64,000 bases of DNA from Salipiger mucosus DSM 16094 (GCF_000442255.1 NZ_KE557279.1:49027-113026); one strand, 5' to 3'. Positions 41,866 through 51,200 are shown, numbered from the stretch's first letter. The notes: a model not told the origin generated them from the sequence alone. Translations and numbers: made by a program.

Positions 41866-43094
41866 GCGTCGTGCTCCATCACCCGGGCCGCCTTGGCGAA
41901 GAAGTCCTCGGCGCCGAAGTTGCCCGACTTGAGCGCCAGGACGAGGTCCTCGCCCGCGCGCATCACCGGCACGCCGGGGTCGATCTCGGGCCCGATCTCG
42001 AGCGCGTCAGGCGCCAGCGCCTCGACCACCGCGCCCGAGGTCTCGCCCCCCGCCGAGATGAGCCGCGTCACCCCGCCGGCGACCAGCGCCTTGGCGAGTT
42101 GGGCAAAGAAACCCTCGAGTGCGGCCGCCACCTTTTCACGGCCATGCGCTTCCTGTGCGGCCCGCACAGTGTCGGGTTCGGCGGAGGAATAGACCAACGG
42201 CATCCTGTCCTGCGCAAGCGCCCAGTCGGCCACCTCCTGCGCGGCGAGCCCGCCCAGCACCTGCTCGGCCGTGACTTCGCGCGAGGGCCCCTCGTGCGCA
42301 GCCACCTGCCCTCGCGTTGCGTTCGAGCAGGAGCCCGAGAGCGCGGCCACCGGCCCGCCCTGCCCGCGCCAGCGCCCGGCTTTGCCCGAGAGGGTGAAGT
42401 TGCCCGGCAGGCCCATGGCGATGCCCGAACCGCCGGTCAGCAGCGGTACGCCCGCCAGCGCCTTGCCCCAGGCCATGAGATCGCCGTCGCGGATCGCATC
42501 GGCGATGACGAAGCGCCGCCCGGCCACCGCCTCGGCCTCCAGTGCAGCGCGGATCTCGTCGGGGCCTTCCCAGACGGTGGGCGCGGCCACGTGGCCGACC
42601 TCGCCGGACACCTGCGGCGCCAGGACCCGCCGAAGGTCGGGATCGGTCATCGGCGTGAGCGGATGGTTCTCCATCCCGGACTCCGACAGCAGCCGGTCGC
42701 CCACGAATAGGTGCCCCATGTAGATCGTGCGCCCGGTCGTCGGGAAGGCCGGGCAGAAGATAACCGACTGCGCGCCCAGCTTGTCGGCCAGCGCCTCGGC
42801 CACCGGGCCGATGTTGCCTTGGGCCGTGGAGTCGAAGGTCGAGCAGTACTTGAACAGGAACTGCGTGCAGCCCTGCGCGCGCAACCACTCAAGCGCGGCG
42901 AGCGACTGGGCCACCGCCTCCTCGACCGGGATGGAACGTGACTTGAGCGCCACGACGCCCGCCTCGACCTCGGGGTCGGCGGGGCCGTCGGGGACGCCCA
43001 CGTATTGCACGGTGCGCATGCCCTGCTTGACCAGCGTGTTGCCAAGGTCGCTCGACCCGGTGAAGTCGTCGCCAATACAGCCCAGCAGCATCAC
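41862..43094 (-). CDS. otnK: 3-oxo-tetronate kinase OtnK (DUF1537 family)
   Basis: A 410-residue acid-sugar kinase. The N-terminal domain opens LLGCIGDDFTGSSDLGN, has YCSTFDST and CPAFPTTGRTIYMGH; the C-terminal nucleotide-binding domain has LSGSCSNATRGQV and LISAGGETSGAVVEAL. This is the DUF1537 kinase pattern. The start is a GTG (43094) or the next-codon ATG (43091), overlapping the ltnD stop. Confidence 0.93.
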   Translation of the reverse strand: MMLLGCIGDDFTGSSDLGNTLVKQGMRTVQYVGVPDGPADPEVEAGVVALKSRSIPVEEAVAQSLAALEWLRAQGCTQFLFKYCSTFDSTAQGNIGPVAEALADKLGAQSVIFCPAFPTTGRTIYMGHLFVGDRLLSESGMENHPLTPMTDPDLRRVLAPQVSGEVGHVAAPTVWEGPDEIRAALEAEAVAGRRFVIADAIRDGDLMAWGKALAGVPLLTGGSGIAMGLPGNFTLSGKAGRWRGQGGPVAALSGSCSNATRGQVAAHEGPSREVTAEQVLGGLAAQEVADWALAQDRMPLVYSSAEPDTVRAAQEAHGREKVAAALEGFFAQLAKALVAGGVTRLISAGGETSGAVVEALAPDALEIGPEIDPGVPVMRAGEDLVLALKSGNFGAEDFFAKAARVMEHDA

Positions 43095-43984
43095 GCGTCT
43101 CCCGGCAGCTTGAGGCCCGCGGCGCGGGCGTAGACCTTGACCACGGCGGCGTCGTCGATATTGCCGTCGCCCTCCTCGGCAGCGGTGCGGAACTGCGCCA
43201 GCGCCGCCTGCGTCATGGGCACCGGCAGCTTGGCCTCGGAGGCGATGTCATCGACGATGCCGAGATCCTTGGGCCAGATGTTGACCGTGGAGCGCGGCGT
43301 GTAATCCGCCTCGACGATGTGCGGGCCCCGGTTCTCGAACATCCAGCTGGTGCCGGCCGAGACCGAGACCACCTCGAGAATGCGCTCGGACGGCAGGCCC
43401 TGGCTGATGCCCAGCGCAAAGGCCTCGCCCATGGCGGCGAGGTGCACGCCGGCCAGAAGCTGGTTCACCGCCTTCATCGCGCTGCCCGCGCCGGCCTCGT
43501 CCCCCATGCGATGCACGGTCGAGGCCATTGCGTCGAGCGCGGGGGCAGCGGCCTTGAAGGCTTCGGGCGCGCCGCTCGCCATGATCGACAGGTCCCCCTG
43601 TGCCGCACGGCCCGCGCCGCCCGAGACCGGCGCGTCCACGTAGTGCAGCCCGCGCGCGGCGGCGGCATCGGACAGTGCGCGGGCCTCGGCCGGAGGAATG
43701 GTGGCGCAGGAAACAATGACCGAGCCTTTCGCCATGTGCTCGGCGGCCCCGCCGGGCGCGAAGAGCACCTCGCGCGTCTGCGCCGCATTCAGCACCACGC
43801 TGACCACGATCGACGACGCGCCGGCCGCCTCGGCCATTGTGCCGCGCCGTCCGCCCTCGGCGGCGAAGGCATCCATGCGTTCGTCGGAGATGTCGAGGCC
43901 GTAAACCTCGTGCCCGGCGCGCAGGATCGACTGCGCCATGCCATTGCCCATCGAGCCAAGCCCGATCACGGTGATCGTCGCCAC
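43091..43984 (-). CDS. ltnD: L-threonate dehydrogenase (beta-hydroxyacid dehydrogenase family)
   Basis: A 297-residue NAD-dependent enzyme with TVIGLGSMGNGMA, VVLNAAQTREVLF, DAPVSGGAGRAAQGD and the catalytic Lys in GSAMKAVNQLLAG. As first gene of ltnD-otnK-otnC-otnI it should oxidise L-threonate to 2-oxo-tetronate. The GTG at 43984 has GGGGGAG 6 bases ahead. The TGGTATACCA operator lies 20 bases upstream of the start, so the tetronate operon belongs to the GntR regulon. Confidence 0.9.
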   Translation of the reverse strand: MATITVIGLGSMGNGMAQSILRAGHEVYGLDISDERMDAFAAEGGRRGTMAEAAGASSIVVSVVLNAAQTREVLFAPGGAAEHMAKGSVIVSCATIPPAEARALSDAAAARGLHYVDAPVSGGAGRAAQGDLSIMASGAPEAFKAAAPALDAMASTVHRMGDEAGAGSAMKAVNQLLAGVHLAAMGEAFALGISQGLPSERILEVVSVSAGTSWMFENRGPHIVEADYTPRSTVNIWPKDLGIVDDIASEAKLPVPMTQAALAQFRTAAEEGDGNIDDAAVVKVYARAAGLKLPGDA

Positions 43985-44003
43985 GAGTCTCCCCCCTCTC
44001 GTC

Positions 44004-44019
44004 AAAATGGTATACCAAA
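44004..44019. promoter_or_regulatory. GntR-type operator upstream of ltnD
   Basis: AAAATGGTATACCAAA, core TGGTATACCA at 44008-44017, immediately upstream of the tetronate operon. It is the most distant copy of the island motif, 31 kb from the regulator gene. Confidence 0.78.
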
Positions 44020-44165
44020 TGGAGGATGGAGGCCGGGGCCTTTGCTGTCAATGGCAGGTGAGCCGGAAACCGGGCGCGGAACGCCAAGAAAATCCACACG
44101 AACTTTCGGGCCCGCCGGCCGTGCCGACGGGCCCCGGCGCCCCGGGTCCGTTACGTGCAAGTCAC

Positions 44166-44187
44166 GGAAAATTCGTACGAATTTTCC
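44166..44187 (-). terminator. Perfect AT-rich palindrome after ychF
   Basis: A 22-bp perfect palindrome centred on TTCGTACGAA with flanking AAAA/TTTT and GG/CC, starting 9 bases after the ychF stop on the minus strand. It probably ends the ychF transcript. A large imperfect GC hairpin lies further on (44115-44145). Confidence 0.65.
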
Positions 44188-44196
44188 GCCTGCCCG

Positions 44197-45294
44197 TCAG
44201 GTATTGAAGAGGAAGTGCAGGACGTCGCCGTCCTTGACCTCGTAGGTCTTGCCCTCGGCGCGCATCTTGCCCGCCTCCTTGGCGCCCTGCTCGCCCTGGC
44301 AGGCGACGAAGTCGTCGTAGGCCACGGTCTCGGCCCGGATGAAACCCTTCTCGAAATCGCCGTGGATCACGCCGGCCGCCTGCGGCGCCAGCGTGCCGCG
44401 CGGGATCGTCCAGGCGCGCGCCTCCTTGGGGCCGACCGTGAAATAGGTCTCGAGGTTCAGCAGATCGTAGCCCGCCTTGATGAGCCGGTCGAGCCCGGCC
44501 TCCTCCAGTCCCAGCTCCGACAGGAACATCTCGGCCTCGTCGGCCTCGAGCTGGCTGATCTCTTCCTCGATCTTGGCCGAGATCACGACGTGCGCGTTGC
44601 CCTGCTCATCGGCCATTTTCGCGACCTTCTCGGAGAGCGCGTTGCCGGTCGCCGCCTCGGCCTCGTCGACGTTGCAAACGTAGAGTACAGGCTTCGACGA
44701 CAGCAGCTGCAGCATGTTCCAGGCCTTGCGATCGTCGGGCTCGACCTCGACCATGCGGGCGGGCTGGCCCTCTTCGAGCTTGGCCAGCGCGGCCTTCATC
44801 AACCGCTCCTGCTGAACGGCTTCCTTGTCGCCGCCGCGCACCTTGCGAGAGATGTTCTGCAGGCGCTTTTCCAGCGACTCCATGTCCGCGATGATGAGCT
44901 CGGTCTCGATGGTCTCGGCGTCGGAGACCGGGTCGACGCGGCCATCGACGTGGGTGACGTCCTCGTCCTCGAAACAGCGCAGCACGTGGGCGATGGCATC
45001 GACCTCGCGGATGTTGGCCAGGAACTGGTTGCCGAGGCCCTCACCCTTCGAGGCGCCCTTCACGAGGCCCGCGATGTCGACGAAGGTCATGCGCGTCGGG
45101 ATGATGTTGGCCGACTTCGCGATCCCGGCAAGCGTGTAGAGCCGGGTGTCCGGCACCGCGACCTCGCCCACGTTGGGCTCGATCGTGCAGAACGGGAAGT
45201 TGGCAGCCTGCGCCGCGGCGGTGCGGGTCAGCGCGTTGAAGAGGGTCGACTTGCCCACGTTGGGCAGACCCACGATCCCCATGCGAAATCCCAT
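44197..45294 (-). CDS. ychF: Redox-regulated ATPase YchF
   Basis: A 365-residue Obg-family NTPase. The P loop is [14 protein letters not shown], the switch region is [27 protein letters not shown] is G3, and the NVDE motif replaces the GTPase NKxD, giving ATP preference. The C-terminal TGS domain ends [15 protein letters not shown] conserved ribosome-associated housekeeping protein, unrelated to the acid-sugar island, so it marks the island's right edge. Confidence 0.97.
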   Translation of the reverse strand: MGFRMGIVGLPNVGKSTLFNALTRTAAAQAANFPFCTIEPNVGEVAVPDTRLYTLAGIAKSANIIPTRMTFVDIAGLVKGASKGEGLGNQFLANIREVDAIAHVLRCFEDEDVTHVDGRVDPVSDAETIETELIIADMESLEKRLQNISRKVRGGDKEAVQQERLMKAALAKLEEGQPARMVEVEPDDRKAWNMLQLLSSKPVLYVCNVDEAEAATGNALSEKVAKMADEQGNAHVVISAKIEEEISQLEADEAEMFLSELGLEEAGLDRLIKAGYDLLNLETYFTVGPKEARAWTIPRGTLAPQAAGVIHGDFEKGFIRAETVAYDDFVACQGEQGAKEAGKMRAEGKTYEVKDGDVLHFLFNT

Positions 45295-45327
45295 CTTATC
45301 CTCCTGCGGCTGACGGACGGCGCGTAT

Positions 45328-46713
45328 CTAGTCCCGCGGCCCGGCGCTTGCAAGCGATTGCGCGGGCATCCCGGGCACGGCCCGGCTCCAGAACCGCCAG
45401 TTCAGCAGGACCGCCGCCACGCCCAGGCCGATCACCAGCCCGAACCAGACGCCCACCGCGCCGAACCCCGCGGGGAAGCCCAGCCCCCAGGCCACCGGCA
45501 GGCCCAGCCCCCAGTAGGCGACGCCTGCCATGACCATGGGCACGCGGGTGTCCTGCAGACCGCGCAAAAGGCCCAGCGTCACGACCTGCGCGGCATCCAC
45601 CAGCTGGAAGAGGGCCGCCACCATGAGCAACGCGGCCCCGGTCTGAAGGATTGCAGCGCGGTCCGGATCGTCGCGCGACAGGAACAGGCCCACGAGCCAC
45701 TCGGGCACGATGACGAAGGCCGCCACCGTGGCGATGACCGCAACGCCCGAGAGTGCCAGCACCGCGACCGCGCCCCGCCGCAGGCCCAGCCCGTCGCGCC
45801 GCCCGCGCGCCTGCCCCGCGCGCACCGTCGCCACGTTGGCGAGACCGAGGTGCACCATGAAGGTCAGCGCCGAGATCTGCAGCGCGATCCCGTGGGCGGC
45901 CAGCGGCACGGTGCCGATCCAGCCGATCAGGATCGCCGTCGCGGCAAAGAGCCCGACCTCCGCCAGCGTCGTGAACCCGATGGGCCAGCCAAGGGCGAAA
46001 ACCTCGCGCAGCATCTCGGTGTCGGGCCGCCAGAAGCGCTGCCAGAGCGGGTATTGCGGCAGGCGCAGCCGGGCATAGGCCACCACCCCCGCGAGCGCCA
46101 CGCCATGCGACAGCAGCGAGCCCAGGGCGGCGCCCTGCAGGCCCAACTCGGGCAGGCCCCAGTGGCCGAAGATCAGCCCGTAGTTGGCGAACCCGTTGAC
46201 CACCGCCGAGGCCACTGTGATCCAGAAGACGACACGGGTGTGCTCGAGCGCGGCGAGGAAGCTCTTCAGCACCATGACGCCAAGCGCGGGCAGCAGGCCC
46301 CAGCCGGCGATCCGCAGGTAGACCTGCGCGTCCTGCGCGACCTGAGGCGTCTGCCCCAGCGCCCGCAGCAGCGGGGCCGAAGCCCACATTGCCGGCATGG
46401 TCAGCGCGAAGAACCCGATCGAGAGCCACAGCCCCATGCGCGTGGCGCGGCGGATCTGCCGCTCGTCGCCCTCGGCGTCATACTGCGCCACCATGGGCAT
46501 CACCGCCCAGGCGAAGCCCGAACCGAAGAGGAAGAGCGTCGAGAAAAGCGTCATGGCCAGCGTCAGCGCCGCCAGTTCCGGCACGCCGTAGCGGCCCATC
46601 ATGATGGTGTCGGTGAGCCCGATCGCCATCTGCGCCACATGCCCGCCGACCAGCGGCAGGCCCAGCACGAGGATGCGTCTTGCGTGGGCGGGATATGTGA
46701 GGGGCTGCGACAT
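45328..46713 (-). CDS. MATE-family efflux transporter
   Basis: A 461-residue membrane protein with twelve predicted helices in two halves. MATE marks are GLPLVGGHVAQMAIGLTDTI, GSGFAWAVMPMVAQYDAEGD and LGWPIGFTTLAEVGLFAATA. It exports cationic compounds in exchange for Na+ or H+. The ATG at 46713 was chosen because the residues before it are charged and non-conserved. Confidence 0.93.
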   Translation of the reverse strand: MSQPLTYPAHARRILVLGLPLVGGHVAQMAIGLTDTIMMGRYGVPELAALTLAMTLFSTLFLFGSGFAWAVMPMVAQYDAEGDERQIRRATRMGLWLSIGFFALTMPAMWASAPLLRALGQTPQVAQDAQVYLRIAGWGLLPALGVMVLKSFLAALEHTRVVFWITVASAVVNGFANYGLIFGHWGLPELGLQGAALGSLLSHGVALAGVVAYARLRLPQYPLWQRFWRPDTEMLREVFALGWPIGFTTLAEVGLFAATAILIGWIGTVPLAAHGIALQISALTFMVHLGLANVATVRAGQARGRRDGLGLRRGAVAVLALSGVAVIATVAAFVIVPEWLVGLFLSRDDPDRAAILQTGAALLMVAALFQLVDAAQVVTLGLLRGLQDTRVPMVMAGVAYWGLGLPVAWGLGFPAGFGAVGVWFGLVIGLGVAAVLLNWRFWSRAVPGMPAQSLASAGPRD

Positions 46714-46776
46714 CCCGCCGCATCTAGTCCTGCCCCGCGACCGGGGCAAGGGCCGACCGCGCATGGCGACCCTGCG

Positions 46777-47685
46777 TCAGAGCCATGGCCAGAGAAGCTG
46801 CGCCGCGAGCAGGGCCACGACGCCGCCGGCCAGCATCTCGATCATGGCCATGGCGCGGGCCGTGCCCGGCCCGCCGGCCAGCCGCGACAGCGCACCCTCG
46901 CGCAGCGTGACCGAGGCCAGCGCCACCACGACGGTCACCGAGGCCGTGCCAAGCCCCATCGCGAAGGCGCCGAGAATGCCCGCGAAATCGGGCCCCATGC
47001 GCCAGGTCAGGATCAGCAGGAACAACGCGCCGGTGCAAGGCCGCAGCGCCACCGCGCCCACAAGCGCCAGGGCCTCACGGAACGACTGTACCCTTGCCGC
47101 CTGTTCCGGCGTCGGGCCATGGGCATGGCCGCAATGCGCACAGACACCGTCGTCGTGGTCATGGTCGTGATCGTGACCCGCCACGACCCGCCGCCTGCGC
47201 CACAGCTTGCGGGCGCCCCGCAACACGAGCCAGAACCCGATGAGCGCGATCGCGGCGTAGCTTGCCGGCGCGAAGAGCCGCTCGGCGGCCTCGGTCATGC
47301 GCTCGCGGCCCCAACCCAGGATCATGACCCCGGCGTAGACCAGCAGCACCGCCGTTGCAGCCTGCGCGAGGCTCGAGACCAGCGCCAGCATCGAGAGCCG
47401 AACCAGCGGCACGCGCCGGGCCACCCCGTAGCCGCCGATCAGGAGCTTGCCGTGCCCCGGCCCGGCGGCGTGGAAGAAACCGTAGGCGAAACAGACCGAT
47501 AGAAGCGCGAGCAGCGCGCAGGGCTCTCCCGCGCGGAGAGCGCGCAGCCCGCCGGCCATCGCCGTTTGCGCCGCGCGCTGGCCATCGGCCGCGACCCGGG
47601 CAACCTCGGCCGCCCCGCCGAAGCCCCAGAGCCAGAGCGCCGCGCCCGCGACCCCAAGCGCGGCGATCAGGAGGAACGGTCGCAC
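46777..47685 (-). CDS. NicO/RcnA-type nickel-cobalt transporter
   Basis: A 302-residue membrane protein with six to seven helices. The [20 protein letters not shown] segment holds the metal-site His residues of the NicO family, and a His-rich cytoplasmic loop ([21 protein letters not shown]) follows. [15 protein letters not shown] and [12 protein letters not shown] are also typical. A GTG start overlaps the upstream DUF1007 gene by 19 bases. Direction of transport (uptake or efflux) cannot be told from sequence. Confidence 0.88.
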   Translation of the reverse strand: MRPFLLIAALGVAGAALWLWGFGGAAEVARVAADGQRAAQTAMAGGLRALRAGEPCALLALLSVCFAYGFFHAAGPGHGKLLIGGYGVARRVPLVRLSMLALVSSLAQAATAVLLVYAGVMILGWGRERMTEAAERLFAPASYAAIALIGFWLVLRGARKLWRRRRVVAGHDHDHDHDDGVCAHCGHAHGPTPEQAARVQSFREALALVGAVALRPCTGALFLLILTWRMGPDFAGILGAFAMGLGTASVTVVVALASVTLREGALSRLAGGPGTARAMAMIEMLAGGVVALLAAQLLWPWL

Positions 47686-48299
47686 GAGATCCGGATGCGT
47701 TCGGCGTAGTGGATGCCCACTTCCAGCACCTCGAACTGGTCCTCTGGCACGGTCTCAAGCGCGCGCTCGACCTGTTCGGCCGCCGCGTCCGGGTCGGGCG
47801 CCTCGATCTCGGCGCGGCAGGGCTCGGGCAGGTGCACGCCCCCGCTGACCTCGTAGGCCGTGTAGTAGGTCGGATCGTACTGCAGCACCCTCAGCCCGTC
47901 AGCCGGCGCGGCCTCGACCGCGCGGCGGTGGGTGGCGGTGATGCGCCCCTCGTCCACGGAGAGGCCAACCGAGGTCGGCGGCCCCAGCTCGAGCTTGCGA
48001 TCACCTGCGTAGACGTAGAGATCACCCTCGAACCCCTCGTACCAGTTGTCCAGATCGAAGCCGCGGAGCGTTTCGAGTTCGTCATCGGTCAGGACCCCGT
48101 CGCCGTCAGCATCGAGCCCCATGTCCTCGAGGATCAGCAGCGTGAAGAAATCGTCGTAGCGCCAGGTGACCTCGACCGCGACGACTTCCTGCGCATCATC
48201 GACATCGAAGCGCAGCGTGGTGTCCACGAAGACATGCGGATGTGCCAGCGCCGGCCCGGCGATCTGCAACGTGGCGATGAAGAGAGCGATACGGATCAT
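47667..48299 (-). CDS. Exported DUF1007-family protein
   Basis: A 210-residue protein with a signal peptide ([14 protein letters not shown]) cut before HPHVFVDT, which exposes an N-terminal HPH metal-binding motif. An EF-hand-like loop ([13 protein letters not shown]) lies near residues 62-75. DUF1007 proteins often neighbour NicO-type transporters, as here, and probably present metal at the membrane. The ATG at 48299 was chosen for the signal peptide. Confidence 0.88.
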   Translation of the reverse strand: MIRIALFIATLQIAGPALAHPHVFVDTTLRFDVDDAQEVVAVEVTWRYDDFFTLLILEDMGLDADGDGVLTDDELETLRGFDLDNWYEGFEGDLYVYAGDRKLELGPPTSVGLSVDEGRITATHRRAVEAAPADGLRVLQYDPTYYTAYEVSGGVHLPEPCRAEIEAPDPDAAAEQVERALETVPEDQFEVLEVGIHYAERIRISCDRSS

Positions 48300-48420
48300 G
48301 ATCGCCGAGACCCTACCGGCTGTAGTGGACATTTCAAGCTGAGGTCGGGCATGCTGGGCGGCAATACGCCAATTCCTTTCCATTACGACCCTTTGCGATT
48401 CCATTTGCCGGAGACGCGTC

Positions 48421-49065
48421 TTGACCGCGTATCATATTGACCTGAGCGAATTTGCTCCCCGGGCCCGTGCATTCCTTGAAGAACTCGAGGCCCAGAACAC
48501 CCGCGCGTGGTTCCGCGCGAACAAGGCCCGCTACGACGCCGAACTCAAGCGCCCGGCCGAACGGCTGCTGCACCAGGTCGCGGCGGCGCTCGCGAAGGAC
48601 GCTGGGCAGCCTGTCCGGTCGAAACTCTTCCGCCCGCATCGCGACGTGCGCTTCAGCGCGGACAAGACGCCCTACCACGCCCACCTGCACGCCGCCTGGT
48701 CCGTATCGGACGGCCGTGGCTGGTATTTCGGCCTAGCGCCCGGCTATGCCACCGCGGGCGCCGGGATCATGCGCTTCGACACAGAGCAGATGGCGCACTG
48801 GCAAGAGGCGGTGCGCGGCGATACCGGAGCGTCTCTCGAGGGCCTGCTGGCGGAGATGGGCGCACGCCTCGACCCGCCGGCGCCGGATGCCGGGTCTGCG
48901 CCGGACGACGAAGCCCATCCCCGGGCCGACCTGCTGAAACGCACCGGCCTCGTGGTCTGGAAGGACGACCTCTTCGAGACGCTCTCCCCCGATCCGACCG
49001 CGGCGCTGACCGGGACCTTCGCGCGGATGCAGCCGTTGCAACACTGGCTGGCAAGCAACCTCTGA
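48421..49065 (+). CDS. DUF2461 (TIGR02453) family protein
   Basis: A 214-residue cytoplasmic protein with FLEELEAQNTRAWFRANKAR, FRPHRDVRFSADKTPYHAHL and the glycine-rich GYATAGAGIMRF segment, matching the DUF2461 pattern. No function is known. The start is a TTG at 48421 with GGAGA upstream; no better start exists. The 121-bp gap to the divergent DUF1007 gene presumably holds both promoters. Confidence 0.85.
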   Translation: MTAYHIDLSEFAPRARAFLEELEAQNTRAWFRANKARYDAELKRPAERLLHQVAAALAKDAGQPVRSKLFRPHRDVRFSADKTPYHAHLHAAWSVSDGRGWYFGLAPGYATAGAGIMRFDTEQMAHWQEAVRGDTGASLEGLLAEMGARLDPPAPDAGSAPDDEAHPRADLLKRTGLVVWKDDLFETLSPDPTAALTGTFARMQPLQHWLASNL

Positions 49066-49106
49066 ACGTGCGGCGCAGCATCCCCCGGAGATCGAACGCG
49101 CCTCGC

Positions 49107-50093
49107 TCAGCCCGTGGTGTGACGCGTGCCGGGATGCAACGCGGTGCCCAGGATGTGGTCCGAGCGATGGATCACGTGCCCGGCCCCGCCCACGATGAGC
49201 GGATCGCTCGGCCGGGCGATGCGACGGTCCTTGCCGGGGTAGTCCAGCGACGACAGGGCATGGCGCATGCATTCCAGCCGCGCGCGCTTCTTGTCGTCGG
49301 ATTTGACCACGGTCCAGGGCGCGTCGGCGGTGTCGGTGTAGAAGAACATCGCCTCCTTCGCCTCGGTGTAATCGTCCCACTTGTCGAGGCTCGCCTTGTC
49401 GATGGGCGAGAGCTTCCACTGCTTGAGCGGATCGGTCTCCCGGCTCTTGAAGCGGCGCTTCTGCTCCTCGCGAGTGACCGAGAACCAGAACTTGAAGAGC
49501 TTGATCCCCGACCGCACGAGCATCCGCTCGAGCTCGGGCGTCTGGCGCATGAACTCGAGGTAGTCGTTGGGCTCGCAGAACCCCATGACGCGCTCGACCC
49601 CGGCCCGGTTGTACCACGAGCGGTCGTAGAGCACGATCTCGCCGGCAGTGGGCAGATGCTCGATGTAGCGCTGGAAGTACCACTGGCCGCGCTCGACATC
49701 ACTGGGCTTGTTCAGAGCGACAACGCGGGCGTGCCGGGGATTCAGGTGCTCGGTAAAGCGCTTGATCGTGCCGCCCTTGCCGGCCGCGTCGCGCCCCTCG
49801 AACAGCAGCACGAACTTCTGCTGCGTCTGCTGCACCCAGAGCTGGACCTTCAGCAGCTCGGCCTGCAACTGCGCCTTCTGCCGCTCGTAGCTGCGGCGCG
49901 AGAGCTTGGTGTCGTAGGGATATTCGCCCGTCTCGAAGGCGCGCCGGATCTCGTCGGGCGTGGGCGCATGGCGCCGCGCCGGACCGTCGGGCCCGTTCGC
50001 GGTCCCGGTGCCTCCGGTCGCGGTGCCTCCGGTCGCGGGGCCAGCTACTGCGGGTGTCGGTTCAAGGGCGGAAGTCGGCGGGTTCGAGGTCAT
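49107..50093 (-). CDS. ppk2: Polyphosphate kinase 2 (PPK2)
   Basis: A 328-residue enzyme with Walker A FEGRDAAGKGGTIKRF, Walker B/lid YDRSWYNRAGVERVMGF and FWFSVTREEQKRRFKSRE. It moves phosphate between polyphosphate and nucleotides. The N terminus carries a low-complexity tail (PATGGTATGGTGTANG) encoded by a short tandem repeat. The ATG at 50093 has an AAGGGGATG site; the longer frame to 50357 was rejected. Confidence 0.95.
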   Translation of the reverse strand: MTSNPPTSALEPTPAVAGPATGGTATGGTGTANGPDGPARRHAPTPDEIRRAFETGEYPYDTKLSRRSYERQKAQLQAELLKVQLWVQQTQQKFVLLFEGRDAAGKGGTIKRFTEHLNPRHARVVALNKPSDVERGQWYFQRYIEHLPTAGEIVLYDRSWYNRAGVERVMGFCEPNDYLEFMRQTPELERMLVRSGIKLFKFWFSVTREEQKRRFKSRETDPLKQWKLSPIDKASLDKWDDYTEAKEAMFFYTDTADAPWTVVKSDDKKRARLECMRHALSSLDYPGKDRRIARPSDPLIVGGAGHVIHRSDHILGTALHPGTRHTTG

Positions 50094-50178
50094 GGCATCC
50101 CCTTCTGGGCTGAACGGTACGAGCCTTGGGCGATAAGGCTGACCCGCGCCTTGACACGGGTCAAGGCGCGACGCGCGA

Positions 50179-51069
50179 TCACAGGCCCGACTCGTCCCGC
50201 CAGGAATGGCGCGGTGCGAATCCGACCAGCCGCCGCGCCTTTTCGATGCAATAGAAAGTCTCGCGCTCGGACATCTCGCGCCGCACCGGCACGCCCTCGT
50301 AGAAGCGCGCGCGCAGCTCCGCGTTGGTCGCACCGACAGAGAGGTCGGGATTGGCAACGTTGAAGACCTCGTAGCCCAGCCCGTCGGTGCGCAGGCAGCA
50401 CTCGACCATCTGCGCGAGGTCGCGCACGTCGATGTAGGCGAAGATGTTGCGCCGCCGCAGCGCCGGGTCCTCCAGGTAGGCGGGAAAGTCGCGCGCGTAT
50501 TCGTGCGGCTCGATCACGTTGTTGATGCGCAGGCCGTAGATGTCGCCGCCCGACCGCCGCTGGAAGCCCCGCGCGGCCGCCTCGCCGGCCACCTTGGACA
50601 TGGCATAGGCGTCTTCGGGCACGGTCGGATGCGCCTCGTCCACCGGCAGGTAATCGGGCTTGCGCTCACCCCGGGCGAAGCAGATGCCGTAGGTCGTCTC
50701 CGAACTGGCAAAGATGACCTTGGGAACGCCCAGCGTCACCGCGGCATCGAGCACGTTGAAGGTCGACAGGGTGTTGACCCGCCAGGTCTCGGCATCGGGC
50801 CGGACCAGGATGCGCGGGATGGCCGCGAAATGCACCACAGCATCGAAGCCCGGCCGCGCGTCCACCTGGTCCAGCTCGTCGAAGCCCGCAAGCCCCGTCA
50901 TCGCGCCCCAGACCTGGCCCGCGTCGGTCAGATCGACATTCAGGTCCGTCACGCCCTCCAGCCCCAGCGGCACCAGGTCGGCGTTGACCACCCGGTGTCC
51001 CTGCGCCGCGAGATGCCGCACGACGTGCTGACCGGCCTTGCCCGAGCCTCCGGTAAACAGGATGCGCAT
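50179..51069 (-). CDS. NAD-dependent epimerase/dehydratase family protein
   Basis: A 296-residue extended SDR with ILFTGGSGKAGQHVVRHLA, VVHFAAIPRI, FASSETTYGI and YAMSK (catalytic Tyr-Lys). GRFA... regions for a nucleotide-sugar are weak, so a sugar or uronate dehydrogenase/epimerase is equally possible. AGGAGGAG precedes the ATG. It is divergent from trpA across a 131-bp spacer. Confidence 0.85.
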   Translation of the reverse strand: MRILFTGGSGKAGQHVVRHLAAQGHRVVNADLVPLGLEGVTDLNVDLTDAGQVWGAMTGLAGFDELDQVDARPGFDAVVHFAAIPRILVRPDAETWRVNTLSTFNVLDAAVTLGVPKVIFASSETTYGICFARGERKPDYLPVDEAHPTVPEDAYAMSKVAGEAAARGFQRRSGGDIYGLRINNVIEPHEYARDFPAYLEDPALRRRNIFAYIDVRDLAQMVECCLRTDGLGYEVFNVANPDLSVGATNAELRARFYEGVPVRREMSERETFYCIEKARRLVGFAPRHSWRDESGL

Positions 51070-51200
51070 GATCTCCTCCTCTGCTGCACTGTCGCCCCGA
51101 AACCTAGCATGCCGCGCCGGGCGTCCAGAGCCCGCATTGATCCGTTGATTTTCCCCGCCGCTTCCGGCAGATCACGCCGAAGCAGAGGGAAAGGGACAGC

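Noticed and set aside
44155..47502. 1115-codon open frame on the plus strand opposite ychF, MATE and NicO genes
   Set aside because: It is the antisense of three well-recognised genes, has a His/Arg/Gln-rich composition typical of GC-driven shadow frames and crosses their boundaries.
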